64,000 nucleotides of DNA, from NCBI RefSeq assembly GCF_000184705.1, contig NC_014831.1, forward strand, positions 806,001 through 870,000, read 5' to 3'. A model generated the notes under the pieces. It was given only the letters and a program-made list of their open reading frames with translations. It was not told the origin of the DNA and ran no database searches. Numbering within the stretch: position 1 is the stretch's first letter; each line of letters opens with the position of its first letter. The stretch is from Thermaerobacter marianensis DSM 12885 (GTDB taxonomy: Bacteria; Bacillota; Sulfobacillia; Thermaerobacterales; Thermaerobacteraceae). A program made the translations under genes and the position numbers. Positions 15,997 to 25,357 of this stretch are shown here, one piece after another.

Positions 15997-16039
15997 CGGC
16001 GGTTGATCGACCGGCGTCGGTTGACTAGATCAACCGCCG
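15997..16039. promoter_or_regulatory. Palindromic operator, iclR side
   Basis: Perfect 12-base arms CGGCGGTTGATC (15997-16008) and GATCAACCGCCG (16028-16039). Nested in the right half is TTGACTAGATCAA (16021-16033), itself a palindrome with arms TTGA and TCAA and shared with the pip-side operator. Confidence 0.65.
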
Positions 16040-16083
16040 ACATCCATCCGGTTCATCCGCACGAGGAAGGGGGGTCGGCCCAG

Positions 16084-16911
16084 GTGACCGGGGAACCGGG
16101 ACGGTTGTCGCGGCCGGGCCGGGACGGGTACCTCATCCAGGCCGTGGTCAAGGCCCTGGACGTGCTCTTCGCCTTCCGGGAGCCGCCCCACGAGCACAGC
16201 CTGGCGGACCTGGCGCGCATCACCGGGTTGGGGAAGAACCAGTGCTTTCGCTGCATCAAGACGCTGGAGGCCTACGGCCTGGTGCGGCTGGGCGACCACG
16301 GGCGGTACGTCCTGACGCCCATGCTGCTCAGCCTGGCGGTACTGGCGGCGGAGGAGCGGTCGCTGATCCGGGTGGCCCAGCCCATCCTGGACCGGCTGGC
16401 CATGGAGACCGGGGAGACGGTCCACCTCATCGCCCTGGTCGACGGGATGGCCGTGGTCATCGACCGGCGCGACGGCCCCGCGGGGCTGCGCCTGGCGACG
16501 CCGCTGGGAGCCCGCAGCCCGCTGCACGCGGGGGCGGTCCCCAAGGCCATGCTGGCCTTCCTGCCGGAGGCCGAGCAGAACCGGGTGCTGGACATGCTGC
16601 CCTTTCTTCCCCGGTACACCGAGCGAACGGTGCTGGATCCGCAGCAGCTGCGGGCGGAACTGGCGGAGATCCGCCGGCGGGGCTACGCCATCAGCGACGA
16701 GGACATCGAGCCCGGGGCCCGGGGCGTAGGGGCGCCGATCTTCGATGCCCGGGGCCGGGTGGTGGCGGGCGTCAGCGCCGGCGGACCGTCGTTGCGAATC
16801 CCGCCCGAGCGGCTCGAGCATCTGGGCGAGCTGGTCAAGCTCGCGGCCCGGGACATCTCCCGGCAACTGGGGTATGCCGGCGCGGTGGGGGCAACGGCCG
16901 GCATGCCGTGA
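16084..16911 (+). CDS. IclR family transcriptional regulator
   Basis: A 275-residue DNA-binding protein. The N-terminal winged helix-turn-helix (IQAVVKALDVLFAF, SLADLARITGLGKNQCFRCIKTLEAYGLV) is followed by the IclR effector domain (LDRLAMETGETVHLIAL, PLHAGAVPKAMLAFLP, EIRRRGYAISDEDIEPGARGVGAPIFDARGRVVAGVSAGG). Start GTG at 16084 is chosen for the upstream AGGAAGGGGGG; the frame is open to 16003. IclR proteins usually sense a small catabolite. The divergent pip gene and the downstream peptide importer suggest a peptide- or amino-acid-derived effector (inference). Confidence 0.9.
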   Translation: MTGEPGRLSRPGRDGYLIQAVVKALDVLFAFREPPHEHSLADLARITGLGKNQCFRCIKTLEAYGLVRLGDHGRYVLTPMLLSLAVLAAEERSLIRVAQPILDRLAMETGETVHLIALVDGMAVVIDRRDGPAGLRLATPLGARSPLHAGAVPKAMLAFLPEAEQNRVLDMLPFLPRYTERTVLDPQQLRAELAEIRRRGYAISDEDIEPGARGVGAPIFDARGRVVAGVSAGGPSLRIPPERLEHLGELVKLAARDISRQLGYAGAVGATAGMP

Positions 16912-16992
16912 TCCGGCCGAAGGCGGCCCTTCCTCGGTCCAGGGGACCGTTGGCGAGGGCGCGGCAGGTTTTGAAAAAGGGGGCAAGTCGCG

Positions 16993-18849
16993 ATGCGTGC
17001 ATGGGGGCATGGAGCATGGGGGCATGTCAATCCCGAGGCCAAGGCATGGCGTTCCGCCCCGGGTCGCCGCGGGGCCGGGCTCGCTGCGGGGCGCGAGCCC
17101 GGCCCCGAAACCGGGGATGAAGCCGGCGGCCGGCCCGGGCCTGCGCCGGGGCACGAACCTGGCGGTCGACGCCGGCGGTCCGGCCGCGCCCGCCGGCCGG
17201 GCCTGGCGCGGGCCGCGGCCGCCCTGCTGGTGGCCCTGGCCACCCTGCTGGCCGCCTGCGGCGGTCCCGCCGGTTCCGGCGGCGCGGGCACGGGGGCCGG
17301 CGGGACCGGCGGCACCGGCGCCGGGGGCAGCTCCGGGGGTGAGGCGGCCTACGATCCCGAGGCCACCGTCACCCTGGTGACCCCGGCCGACCCCACCTTC
17401 AACCCGTGGCATCCCAACGCCTACGCCGAATCCAACGTCATCAACGAGATGATCTTCCCCGGTCTGACCCGGTGGGACGAGAAGATGCGGCCCGTACCCC
17501 ACCTGGCCACGGAATGGAGCGTCTCCGACGACGGCTTGGTGTGGACCTTCAAGCTGCGCGAAGCCACCTGGTCCGACGGCCAGCCTTTCACCGCCGACGA
17601 CGTGGCGTTCACCTTCAACGAGATCGTCCTGAACCCGGACCTGGGCGCCAACCACAGCAGCGAGTACAAGGCCGTGGAGAAGGTGGTGGCCGTCGACCCG
17701 CACACCGTGGAGTTCCACCTGAAGGAACCCTTCGCGTCGCTGCCCTCGTACCTGGCGTACTACTCGGGCATCCTGCCCAAGCACATCTTCGAGGGCGTCA
17801 AGGACCCGTGGAGCCTCAACGAGTTCAACAAGAAGAACCCGGTGGGGACCGGGCCCTTCATGGTGGCCGAGTACGTGTCGGGCTCCCACGTGCGCCTGGT
17901 GCCCAACCCCTACTACTGGGGCGAGAAGCCCAAGGTCAAGGCCGTGGTCTTCCGCATCGTGCCCGACGTGAACGCCCAGATCGCCCAGCTGCTGGCCGGC
18001 GAGGTGGACATGCTGGCCATCGACGACCCGACCTTGCTGGACAAGCTCCAGAACAATCCGAACCTGGAGATGGAGCGGGTCCTGGCCAACGTCTACTACT
18101 TCGTCGCCCTCAACCAGGACGACCCCCGCTTCCAGGACAAGCGGGTGCGCCAGGCCCTGTCCTACGCCATCGACAAGGAGGCCATGATCCAGAGCCTGCT
18201 CAAGGGTTACGGCCAGGTGGCCACGGGGCCCATCCCGCCCCTGCAGGCGGACTATTACAACGGCGACGTGGCCCGCTACCCGTATGACCCCGAGAAGGCC
18301 AAGCAGCTCCTGGCCGAGGCCGGCTGGACCCCGGGCCCCGACGGCATCCTGCAAAAAGACGGCAAGCCGTTCCGTATCCGGATGACCGCGGCCCAGATGC
18401 GCCAGCTGGTGCCCGCCACCCTGCTGGTCCAGCAATGGTGGAAGGACCTGGGCATCCAGGTGGACGTGGACGTGCTGGACTGGAACAGCTACATCGAGAA
18501 GGCCATCGTCAACCGCGACTACGAGGCCACCCTGGCCTGGTGGTCCACCCCGGCGGACCCCGACGTGTACCCCTACTACGCCTCGGAGGCGGCGGGAAAG
18601 GGCAACAACATCCCCAACTACCGCAACCCCGAGCTGGACGATCTGCTGCGCCGTGGCCGCGCCGCCACCAGCGAGGAGGAGCGCACGGCCCTCTACGCCG
18701 AGGCGCAGCGCCTGATGGCGGACGAGCTGCCCTACCTCTACCTGTGGTGGCCGGAGAACATCGTGGTCCACAACAAGGCGCTGAAGGTGCCGCCGGGCAG
18801 CTTCGCGGTCAAGGCGCTGTACGTGGACCAGTGGTACAAGACCCGGTAA
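16993..18849 (+). CDS. Peptide ABC transporter substrate-binding lipoprotein (SBP family 5)
   Basis: A 618-residue protein. An Arg/Gly-rich stretch of about 66 residues precedes a lipoprotein signal (LARAAAALLVALATLLAACGG, lipobox L-A-A-C), then a Gly/Ser linker, then a family-5 binding domain. Landmarks are the LATEWSVSDDGLVWTFKLR segment, FTADDVAFTFNEI, PVGTGPFMVAEYV, VRQALSYAIDKEAMI and QLLAEAGWTPGPDG. It captures oligopeptides outside the membrane and delivers them to the permeases encoded next. No in-frame start lies nearer the signal peptide, so the long pre-signal extension appears real. A ribosome-site-like AAAAAGGGGGC precedes the ATG. First gene of a five-gene importer operon. Confidence 0.9.
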   Translation: MRAWGHGAWGHVNPEAKAWRSAPGRRGAGLAAGREPGPETGDEAGGRPGPAPGHEPGGRRRRSGRARRPGLARAAAALLVALATLLAACGGPAGSGGAGTGAGGTGGTGAGGSSGGEAAYDPEATVTLVTPADPTFNPWHPNAYAESNVINEMIFPGLTRWDEKMRPVPHLATEWSVSDDGLVWTFKLREATWSDGQPFTADDVAFTFNEIVLNPDLGANHSSEYKAVEKVVAVDPHTVEFHLKEPFASLPSYLAYYSGILPKHIFEGVKDPWSLNEFNKKNPVGTGPFMVAEYVSGSHVRLVPNPYYWGEKPKVKAVVFRIVPDVNAQIAQLLAGEVDMLAIDDPTLLDKLQNNPNLEMERVLANVYYFVALNQDDPRFQDKRVRQALSYAIDKEAMIQSLLKGYGQVATGPIPPLQADYYNGDVARYPYDPEKAKQLLAEAGWTPGPDGILQKDGKPFRIRMTAAQMRQLVPATLLVQQWWKDLGIQVDVDVLDWNSYIEKAIVNRDYEATLAWWSTPADPDVYPYYASEAAGKGNNIPNYRNPELDDLLRRGRAATSEEERTALYAEAQRLMADELPYLYLWWPENIVVHNKALKVPPGSFAVKALYVDQWYKTR

Positions 18850-19054
18850 CCGGGGACGGACCCGCAGGCGGGCGCCGCCGCGCGGGCGTGCGGCGGCACC
18901 GGCGGAAGTGGCGGGCCGTGCTGCCGGGGCTTGCCCGGACCGCCGGCCCGCCCGGCCTGCGGCGGGGGCGACTTGCCCCGGACGCCGCCCATCGCCGCGG
19001 CGACCGAACGGCCCGCCGGGGGGCGGACCCGGGAGGAGGGAGGTGCGACGACCG

Positions 19055-20014
19055 ATGGCGGTGGCGCGGTTTGCCGTCCGGCGGCTGCTGCAGGGGCTGG
19101 TGGTGCTGTGGGTGATCACCGTGGTGACCTTCCTGCTGGTCAACGTGGCCCCCGGTGGCCCCGGCGCCGTCCTGCGCATGGAGACGACGGCGGAACAGCG
19201 CGAGGCCCTGATCCGGCAATTGGGTCTCGACCAGCCGCTGCCCGCCCGTTACGCCCGGTGGCTGGGCGGCGCCCTGCGCGGCGACTTCGGCCTGTCCATG
19301 AACAGCCGCGAGCCGGTGATGCCCCTGGTGCTGGAGCGGCTGGGCAACACGGCGGTGCTGGCGGCGGCCACCCTGGTGCTCTCCCTGGCTGTCGGGCTGG
19401 CTCTGGGCGTCGCTGCCGCCCTGCGCCGGGGCACGTGGATCGACCACGCCGCCACCCTGATCTCCACCCTGGGGGTGTCGGTGCCCGACTTCTGGTTCGG
19501 CATCCTGCTGATCATGGCCCTGTCGGTGCAGTGGAACCTGCTGCCCAGCGGGGGCATGGCCACCGTCGGCGCCGGGTTCTCCCTGGCCGACCGGCTGCAG
19601 CACCTGGTGATGCCGGCCTTCGTCCTGATGCTGGTGATCCTGCCCAACATCCTGCGCTTCGTGCGCTCGTCGCTGTTGGAGGTCCTGCACCAGGACTTCA
19701 TCCGCACGGCGCGGGCCAAGGGCGCGGGTCCTGCCCGGGTGGTCCTGGTCCATGCCTTGCGCAACGCCCTGATTCCCGTGCTGACCATGCTGGGCCTGCT
19801 GATCCCGGCCCTGCTGGGCGGCTCGGTGATCGCGGAGAGCGTCTTCGCCTGGCCCGGCATGGGCCGGCTGGCGGTGGAGGCGGCCATGGGCCGGGACTAC
19901 CCGGTGATCATGGCGGTGACGGTGGTGGCCGGGGTCGTGGTGGTGGTGACCAATCTGGTGGTCGACCTGGCCTACTCCCTGGTCGACCCGCGGATCCGCC
20001 ACACGGCCGCGTAA
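19055..20014 (+). CDS. Peptide ABC transporter permease, DppB/OppB type
   Basis: A 319-residue membrane protein with six predicted helices. Family marks: FAVRRLLQGLVVLWVITVVTF at the N-terminus, LLVNVAPGGPG, the cytoplasmic EAA loop HQDFIRTARAKGAGPARVVLVHALRNALIP that contacts the ATPases, and the C-terminal LVDPRIRH. Start ATG at 19055 is preceded by GGGAGGAGGGAGG. It lies 205 bases after the binding-protein gene. Confidence 0.9.
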   Translation: MAVARFAVRRLLQGLVVLWVITVVTFLLVNVAPGGPGAVLRMETTAEQREALIRQLGLDQPLPARYARWLGGALRGDFGLSMNSREPVMPLVLERLGNTAVLAAATLVLSLAVGLALGVAAALRRGTWIDHAATLISTLGVSVPDFWFGILLIMALSVQWNLLPSGGMATVGAGFSLADRLQHLVMPAFVLMLVILPNILRFVRSSLLEVLHQDFIRTARAKGAGPARVVLVHALRNALIPVLTMLGLLIPALLGGSVIAESVFAWPGMGRLAVEAAMGRDYPVIMAVTVVAGVVVVVTNLVVDLAYSLVDPRIRHTAA

Positions 20015-20027
20015 GGGGGAGAAACCG

Positions 20028-20981
20028 ATGCCCGCGTCCATGCCCGAACCCGCGGCGGTGACGTCCGGGGCCGGCCGGCCCGGCGGTCCCGGCCCCGGTG
20101 GGCCCGGTGGGCCCGCAGGGCACGTCGAAAACCCGGAGGCCCTGCTGCCCGACGCCGAGGGCTTCTGGTCCCGCGCCCGGCGCCGGCCGGGCCTGCTGGT
20201 GGCCGCCGGGGTGCTGCTCCTCCTCTACGCCCTGGTGTGGGTCCTGCCGCCGCTTTTGCACCTGGACCCCGACGCCACGAATCCCCTGGCCAGCCTGGCG
20301 CCGCCCGGACCCGGCCACTGGCTGGGCACCGACGAGCTGGGCCGGGACATGCTGGCGCGGATGCTGGCGGGCGGGCGCATCACGCTGACGGTAGCCGCCC
20401 TGGCGGCCGCCATCGCCCTGAGCGTGGGGACCCTGGTCGGCGCCCTGGCCGGGTTCTACCGCGGCGGGGTCGAGACGGTGCTGATGCGGTTCGTCGATGC
20501 GATGATGGCCATTCCTTCTTATTTCTTGATCGTTGCCGAGCTGGCGGTGCTGGGCGACTCGCCGGCGGTGGTCGTGGCGGTCATCGGGCTGAACTACTGG
20601 ATGCCGGTGGCGCGGCTGGTGTATGCCGAGTTCCTCAAGTGGCGGGAGCGGGAGTTCATCGAGGCGGAGATCGCCCTGGGCGCCTCGCCGGCGCGGATCA
20701 TCTGGCGGCACCTGTTTCCCCAGGTGGTGCCGTCGCTGCTGGCCCTGCTGTCCCTGACGGTGGGGTGGGCGGTGCTGGCCGAGAGCGGCTTGAGCTACCT
20801 GGGGCTGGGGATCCAGCCGCCCGACGCCTCCTGGGGCAACATGCTGAAGAACGCCCAGACCTACATGTGGACGCAGCCCCTGCTGGCCGTGTACCCCGGC
20901 GCCGCCATCCTGGTGACCGTGTTGTGCTTCAACGTGCTGGGCAACGGCCTGCGGGACGTGCTGGACCCGCGCGATGCGTGA
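20028..20981 (+). CDS. Peptide ABC transporter permease, DppC/OppC type
   Basis: A 317-residue membrane protein. A Gly/Pro-rich 45-residue N-terminus precedes FWSRARRRPGLLVAAGVLLLLYAL, then HWLGTDELGRDMLARML, the diagnostic OppC motif (G-T-D-x-x-G-R-D), the EAA loop (FIEAEIALGASPARIIWRHLFP) and the end LGNGLRDVLDPRDA. It pairs with the DppB-type subunit encoded 13 bases upstream. Confidence 0.9.
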   Translation: MPASMPEPAAVTSGAGRPGGPGPGGPGGPAGHVENPEALLPDAEGFWSRARRRPGLLVAAGVLLLLYALVWVLPPLLHLDPDATNPLASLAPPGPGHWLGTDELGRDMLARMLAGGRITLTVAALAAAIALSVGTLVGALAGFYRGGVETVLMRFVDAMMAIPSYFLIVAELAVLGDSPAVVVAVIGLNYWMPVARLVYAEFLKWREREFIEAEIALGASPARIIWRHLFPQVVPSLLALLSLTVGWAVLAESGLSYLGLGIQPPDASWGNMLKNAQTYMWTQPLLAVYPGAAILVTVLCFNVLGNGLRDVLDPRDA

Positions 20982-21241
20982 CAGGGCGGCCAGGGGGCGG
21001 GCCCGGGGGACCGGCGCCGCGGGCATCTCGGCCGCCGCTCCCGTCCCGGTCGCATCGGCCGCCGCTGCGGGTCGATCCCGGTGGCGATATGTCCGCCGGA
21101 TCATGCAGGGCCGCGGCCGATGAACCCAAGCAGGGCGACGCCGGACGCCCCGGCGGCGCGGCGTGCCGCCGCCCACCGGGCCGGGCAGCGGCGAACCGCC
21201 GGGACGGAGGAGGACCGCGGGTACGGGAGGTGCAACGCCAC

Positions 21242-22228
21242 ATGGTGGTCCTCGAAGTGCGGGATCTGGAGGTGACCTTCCCCTCGCCGGCGGGCCCCGC
21301 CCGGGCCGTGGGCGGCATCGGCTTCGACCTGCACGCCGGCGAGATCCTCGGGCTGGTGGGCGAGTCGGGCAGCGGCAAGAGCGTCACGGCGCTGGCCCTG
21401 ATGGGCCTCCTGCCGCCCGGCGCGCGGGTGCGCGGCGAGGTGCGCCTGGGCGGGACGAACCTGCTCTCCCTGTCCGAAGCCGGATGGCGCGCCGTGCGCG
21501 GGCGGGAGATGGCCATGATCTTTCAGGAGCCCATGACCTCCCTCAACCCCGTCATGCCCGTGGGCGCCCAGATCGCCGAGGCCCTGGTGCTGCATGGCAC
21601 CCCGGTCGCCGCCGCCCGCCGGCGGGCCGTGGAGCTGCTGGAGCGGGTGGGCATCCCGGAGCCCGCGCGTCGCGCCCGCCAGTACCCCCACCAGCTTTCC
21701 GGCGGCATGCGCCAGCGGGTGATGATCGCCATGGCCATGGCCTGCCGCCCGCGGGTGCTCATCGCAGACGAGCCCACCACGGCCCTGGACGTGACGGTCC
21801 AGGCCCAGATCCTGGACCTGATGAAGACCCTCCAGGCGGAGACGGGCACGGCCATCCTGCTGATCACCCACGACCTGGGGGTGGTGGCCGAGATGTGCCA
21901 CCGGGTGGCGGTGATGTACGCAGGGCGCATCGTGGAGACGGCGCCAGCGGTGGAACTCTTCGACCGGCCGCGCCATCCCTACACCGAGGGGCTGCTGCAG
22001 TCCCTGCCCCTGGCGGCGGCGCCCAAGGCGCCCCTGCGCGCCATGGCGGGGGCGGTGCCCCACCCGGCCCTGCTGCCGCCGGGCTGCGCCTTCGCTCCGC
22101 GGTGCCCGTACGCGGTGGAGGCCTGCCACCGGGAGGTGCCGCCCCTGGCCGGCGGCGTGGCCTGCCACCGGGCCGGCGAGCTGCACCTGCAAGGGGTCGA
22201 ACGCGGCGCGGAGGTGGCGGTGCGATGA
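21242..22228 (+). CDS. Peptide ABC transporter ATPase, OppD/DppD type
   Basis: A 328-residue cytoplasmic ATPase: Walker A GESGSGKS (about residue 40), Q-loop [13 protein letters not shown], signature LSGGMRQR (about 152), Walker [13 protein letters not shown], switch His in LITHDLGVV, and the oligopeptide C-terminal domain with [17 protein letters not shown], whose Cys residues may bind an iron-sulfur cluster in this family. The ATG at 21242 starts the typical [13 protein letters not shown]; the 260 bases before it carry no gene. It ends in a 4-base overlap with the OppF gene. Confidence 0.9.
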   Translation: MVVLEVRDLEVTFPSPAGPARAVGGIGFDLHAGEILGLVGESGSGKSVTALALMGLLPPGARVRGEVRLGGTNLLSLSEAGWRAVRGREMAMIFQEPMTSLNPVMPVGAQIAEALVLHGTPVAAARRRAVELLERVGIPEPARRARQYPHQLSGGMRQRVMIAMAMACRPRVLIADEPTTALDVTVQAQILDLMKTLQAETGTAILLITHDLGVVAEMCHRVAVMYAGRIVETAPAVELFDRPRHPYTEGLLQSLPLAAAPKAPLRAMAGAVPHPALLPPGCAFAPRCPYAVEACHREVPPLAGGVACHRAGELHLQGVERGAEVAVR

Positions 22229-23295
22229 ACGGTCGTTCGGATGCGACCAGGCCGGTGATCCCAGGGCATCGAGACAGCGGCGCCCACCCGGCCCGCCACC
22301 ACCGCGCCGGCGGCGGCTCCCAGGCCGGGGGATCCGAGCCCCTGGTCCGGGCCGTGAACCTGCGCAAGGAGTTTCCCCTGGCCGGGGGCTTTCCGGGGCG
22401 CCGGCTCAAGGTCCACGCCGTGGACGGCGTCAGCTTCGACATTCACCGGGGCGAGGTCTTCAGCCTGGTGGGCGAGTCGGGCTGCGGCAAGTCGACCACC
22501 GGCCGGCTGGTGCTGCGCCTTCAGGAGCCCACCGCGGGGGAAGTCTGGTTCGACGGCGAGAATCTGGCCCGCCTGCCCGCGTCCCGCCTGCGCCGGTTGC
22601 GGCGCCGCATGCAGGTGGTGTTCCAGGACCCCTTTGCCTCCCTCAACCCGCGCCTGACGGTGGGCGAACTGATCGGCGAGCCGCTGGTGATCCACGGCCT
22701 CGGCTCGAAGGCCGACCGGCAGCGCCGCGTGGCCGAGCTGCTGGAGCTGGTGGGCCTGAGCCCCCACCACGCCGCCCGCTACCCCCATCACTTCTCCGGC
22801 GGGCAGCGGCAGCGCATCGGCATCGCCCGGGCGCTAGCGTCGGAGCCCGACTTCCTGGTGTGCGACGAGGCGGTCTCGGCCCTGGACGTCTCGGTCCGCG
22901 CCCAGATCCTCAACCTGCTGCTGGACCTCCAGCAGCGGCTGGGCCTGACCTACCTGTTCATCTCCCACGACCTGGGCGTGGTGCGCCACATCAGCGACCG
23001 GGTGGGGGTGATGTACCTGGGCAAGCTGGTGGAGGTGGCGCCGGCGGCGGAGCTCTTCCGCCAGCCCCTGCACCCCTATACCCGGGCCCTGCTGGCCGCC
23101 ATCCCGCGGCCCCACCCCCTGGCGCCGGCGCGGGAGCGCATCGAGTTGCGGGGCGAGCTGCCGAGCCCCGTGAACCCGCCCCGGGGCTGCCGGTTCCACA
23201 CCCGCTGCCCCCTGGCAACCGATCGCTGCCGCCGGGAAGAACCGGCCCTGGTGGAGCAGGCGCCCGGCCACTGGGCGGCGTGCCATTACGTCTGA
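22225..23295 (+). CDS. Peptide ABC transporter ATPase, OppF/DppF type
   Basis: A 356-residue ATPase. About 35 residues of His/Gly-rich extension precede [13 protein letters not shown]. Walker A is GESGCGKST (about residue 83), the Q-loop [12 protein letters not shown], the signature FSGGQRQR and Walker [13 protein letters not shown]. The switch His is in [12 protein letters not shown], and the end [15 protein letters not shown] is the Cys-containing C-terminal domain. The ATG overlaps the upstream TGA (ATGA). Last gene of the importer operon. It faces the murJ gene on the other strand across 65 bases. Confidence 0.9.
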   Translation: MNGRSDATRPVIPGHRDSGAHPARHHRAGGGSQAGGSEPLVRAVNLRKEFPLAGGFPGRRLKVHAVDGVSFDIHRGEVFSLVGESGCGKSTTGRLVLRLQEPTAGEVWFDGENLARLPASRLRRLRRRMQVVFQDPFASLNPRLTVGELIGEPLVIHGLGSKADRQRRVAELLELVGLSPHHAARYPHHFSGGQRQRIGIARALASEPDFLVCDEAVSALDVSVRAQILNLLLDLQQRLGLTYLFISHDLGVVRHISDRVGVMYLGKLVEVAPAAELFRQPLHPYTRALLAAIPRPHPLAPARERIELRGELPSPVNPPRGCRFHTRCPLATDRCRREEPALVEQAPGHWAACHYV

Positions 23296-23360
23296 CATGG
23301 GACCCGAGCCGCGCCGCGGGTCCGGGTGGAACCTGGCCCCAGCGGATCCCGGCGCCGGGA

Positions 23361-25064
23361 TCAGTCGCCGCCCCGGGCGCCCGGCCGCGGCATCCCCAGC
23401 CGGGCCGGCGCCCCCGCCCGGCGCGCCCGGCCCAAAAGCCGCCGCCCGGCGTCCAGCAGGTCGGCGATCTCGGGGGCCCGGAGCAGCGCCAGCACCAGCA
23501 GGTAGACGGCGCATCCCAGGAGGCCCGGCCCGGCCACCAGGGCCAGCTCCACCGCTGCGCCCGCCGATCCGTCCGCCAGTTCCGCCACCGACACCTGCCA
23601 GCGGGCCGCCAGGGCCCGGTAGGCGCCGTCCATCACCACCGCCGCCAGGGCCGCCGCCGCCAGCACCCGGCCCGCCCCCGCGGCCATGCCGCCCACGTCC
23701 ACGGCGCCGTACCGCCGCTGGAGGTGGACCAGCAGCAGCACCAGGCCCGTGGTGAAGGACAGGGTGGTGGCCAGGGCCAGGCCGGTGATCCCCAGCCACC
23801 GCCCCAGCGCCAGGTCGCCCGCCACGTTGACCACCATGGCCGCCACCGCCACCAGGGCGGGGGTCCGGCTGTCCCGGGTCGCGTAGAGGGCGCGGCTGGC
23901 CAGATCCCGCAGGGCCATGGGGACCAGGCCCAGGCCGTAGCCCGCCAGGGCCAGGGCCGTCAGCCCCGCATCTTGGGCGTCAAAGCTGCCCCGCCCGTAC
24001 ACGAAGGCCACGATGGGCTCCCGCAGCACCACCAGCGCCACGGTCATGGGGGCCAGCCCCACGGTCAAGACCCCCATGCCCCGCTGCAGCAGGTGCCGGA
24101 AGGCCGCGCGGTCGCCGGTGCCCGCCACCGCGCCCAGGGACGGGTACACCGCCTGGACCAGGGCCATGGCCAGCAGCCCGTGGGGCAGGGTGACCACCCG
24201 GAAGGCGTAGTTCAGCGCCGAGATGATCCCCTCGCCCAGGGTCGACCCCACCATCCGGTCGACGAACACGTTGACCTCGTTCACCGCCGCGCTGAGGAAA
24301 AGGGGGGGCAGCAGCGCCGCGATGGCCCGCAGGCCCGGGTCGCCCAGGTCTACCACCCAGCGGTGCCGGAAGCCGATCCACCGCACCTCGGGCAGTTGCA
24401 CCAGGATCCGGAGCAGCGAGCCGGCGGTGAATCCCACCGCCAGGGCCCAGGGGCCATAGGTCGCGCCGAAGAACGCGGCCGCCGCGATCATCGCCGCGTT
24501 GAAGGGGATGCCCGTGGCGGCGGGGCCGGTGAAGCGCCGGTGGGCGTGGAGCAGCCCCGTCAGCAGGTTCATCACCGTAACGAACAGGGACGCCACCAAC
24601 AGGACGCGGGTCAGGCCGGCCGCCAGGCGGACCTGCTCCGGGCTGAAGCCCGGCGCCATGAGCCGCACCACCGGCTCGGCCAGCAGGCCCAGGACCGCCA
24701 GCCCCGGGACCACCACCAGCAGCACCACGTTGGTCAGCACGCTGAAGGTCCGGACCGCCTCGGGGCGCCGGCCGGACGCCACGTACCCTGCCAGCACCGG
24801 CGTCGCCGCGGTGGCGATGGCCGTGGAGACCAGGCCCAGGATCAAGTTGGGCACCCCCTGGGCCACCAAGAAGGCGTCCAGCGCCGGGCTGGCGCCGAAC
24901 ACCGAGGCGTACACGGCCTCGCGCAGGAACCCCAGCGCCCGGCTGCCGGCGGTCAGCAAGGCGATGATCAAGGTTGCGGCGGCAATGCCCTGGCCCCCGG
25001 CCCGGCGGGCGGGGACCTTCTGCCCCGCCACCGGGCCGGACCCGGCTTGCTCGACCTGGTGCAC
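23361..25064 (-). CDS. murJ: MurJ/MviN-type lipid II flippase (copy 1)
   Basis: A 567-residue membrane protein of the MOP superfamily with about 14 predicted helices. The family start ALLTAGSRALGFLREAVYASVFGAS-PALDAFLVAQGVPNLI is present, with the conserved Arg residues of the transport cavity. Further marks are FVYGRGSFDAQDAGLTALALAGYGLGLVPMALRDLASRALYAT, a clear MurJ segment. It would move undecaprenyl-linked cell-wall precursors across the membrane. Start GTG at 25064 after AGGGGAGGG. A second, diverged copy lies at 34411, so one of them may serve a surface polysaccharide instead. Confidence 0.87.
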   Translation of the reverse strand: MHQVEQAGSGPVAGQKVPARRAGGQGIAAATLIIALLTAGSRALGFLREAVYASVFGASPALDAFLVAQGVPNLILGLVSTAIATAATPVLAGYVASGRRPEAVRTFSVLTNVVLLVVVPGLAVLGLLAEPVVRLMAPGFSPEQVRLAAGLTRVLLVASLFVTVMNLLTGLLHAHRRFTGPAATGIPFNAAMIAAAAFFGATYGPWALAVGFTAGSLLRILVQLPEVRWIGFRHRWVVDLGDPGLRAIAALLPPLFLSAAVNEVNVFVDRMVGSTLGEGIISALNYAFRVVTLPHGLLAMALVQAVYPSLGAVAGTGDRAAFRHLLQRGMGVLTVGLAPMTVALVVLREPIVAFVYGRGSFDAQDAGLTALALAGYGLGLVPMALRDLASRALYATRDSRTPALVAVAAMVVNVAGDLALGRWLGITGLALATTLSFTTGLVLLLVHLQRRYGAVDVGGMAAGAGRVLAAAALAAVVMDGAYRALAARWQVSVAELADGSAGAAVELALVAGPGLLGCAVYLLVLALLRAPEIADLLDAGRRLLGRARRAGAPARLGMPRPGARGGD

Positions 25065-25357
25065 GGCCCGCCCTCCCCTGGGGCCCGTCCTTCCTGTTAT
25101 GGTCTGGCAAGCACCGGGAACCGGTCAACTCCCGTGGCCATCCGCGTCATCGCCCGGCCATGGCCACCCCGCGTCGACGCCCCGCCACCCCCGCCCCGCC
25201 ATCGCCGCCGCGGGCCCCGACCGCCATCGCGACACCGTCACCGCCGCCGCCACCGCTGCCGCCACCGCGGTTCCTCCGCGGCCGGCGCAGCATGGGTCAA
25301 CTCCCCGCCGCCCTGACCGATAACCGGGAATGACCAGGACGAACGGGGGAGTGGCCT

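Larger units (their letters stand above)
15780..16083. promoter_or_regulatory. Divergent pip/iclR control region
   Basis: A 304-base spacer between the divergent iminopeptidase and iclR genes, with AT-rich patches and three palindrome clusters listed separately. The 15-base sequence GGTTGACTAGATCAA occurs twice in direct orientation, at 15835-15849 and 16019-16033. One copy is about 56 bases before the pip start and the other about 50 before the iclR start, as expected for a regulator controlling itself and its neighbour. Confidence 0.7.

Noticed and set aside
16030-19179. A 1049-codon minus-strand open frame opposite iclR and the peptide-binding protein
   Set aside because: Composition and lack of any motif mark it as a shadow of the plus-strand genes, whose family signatures are clear.
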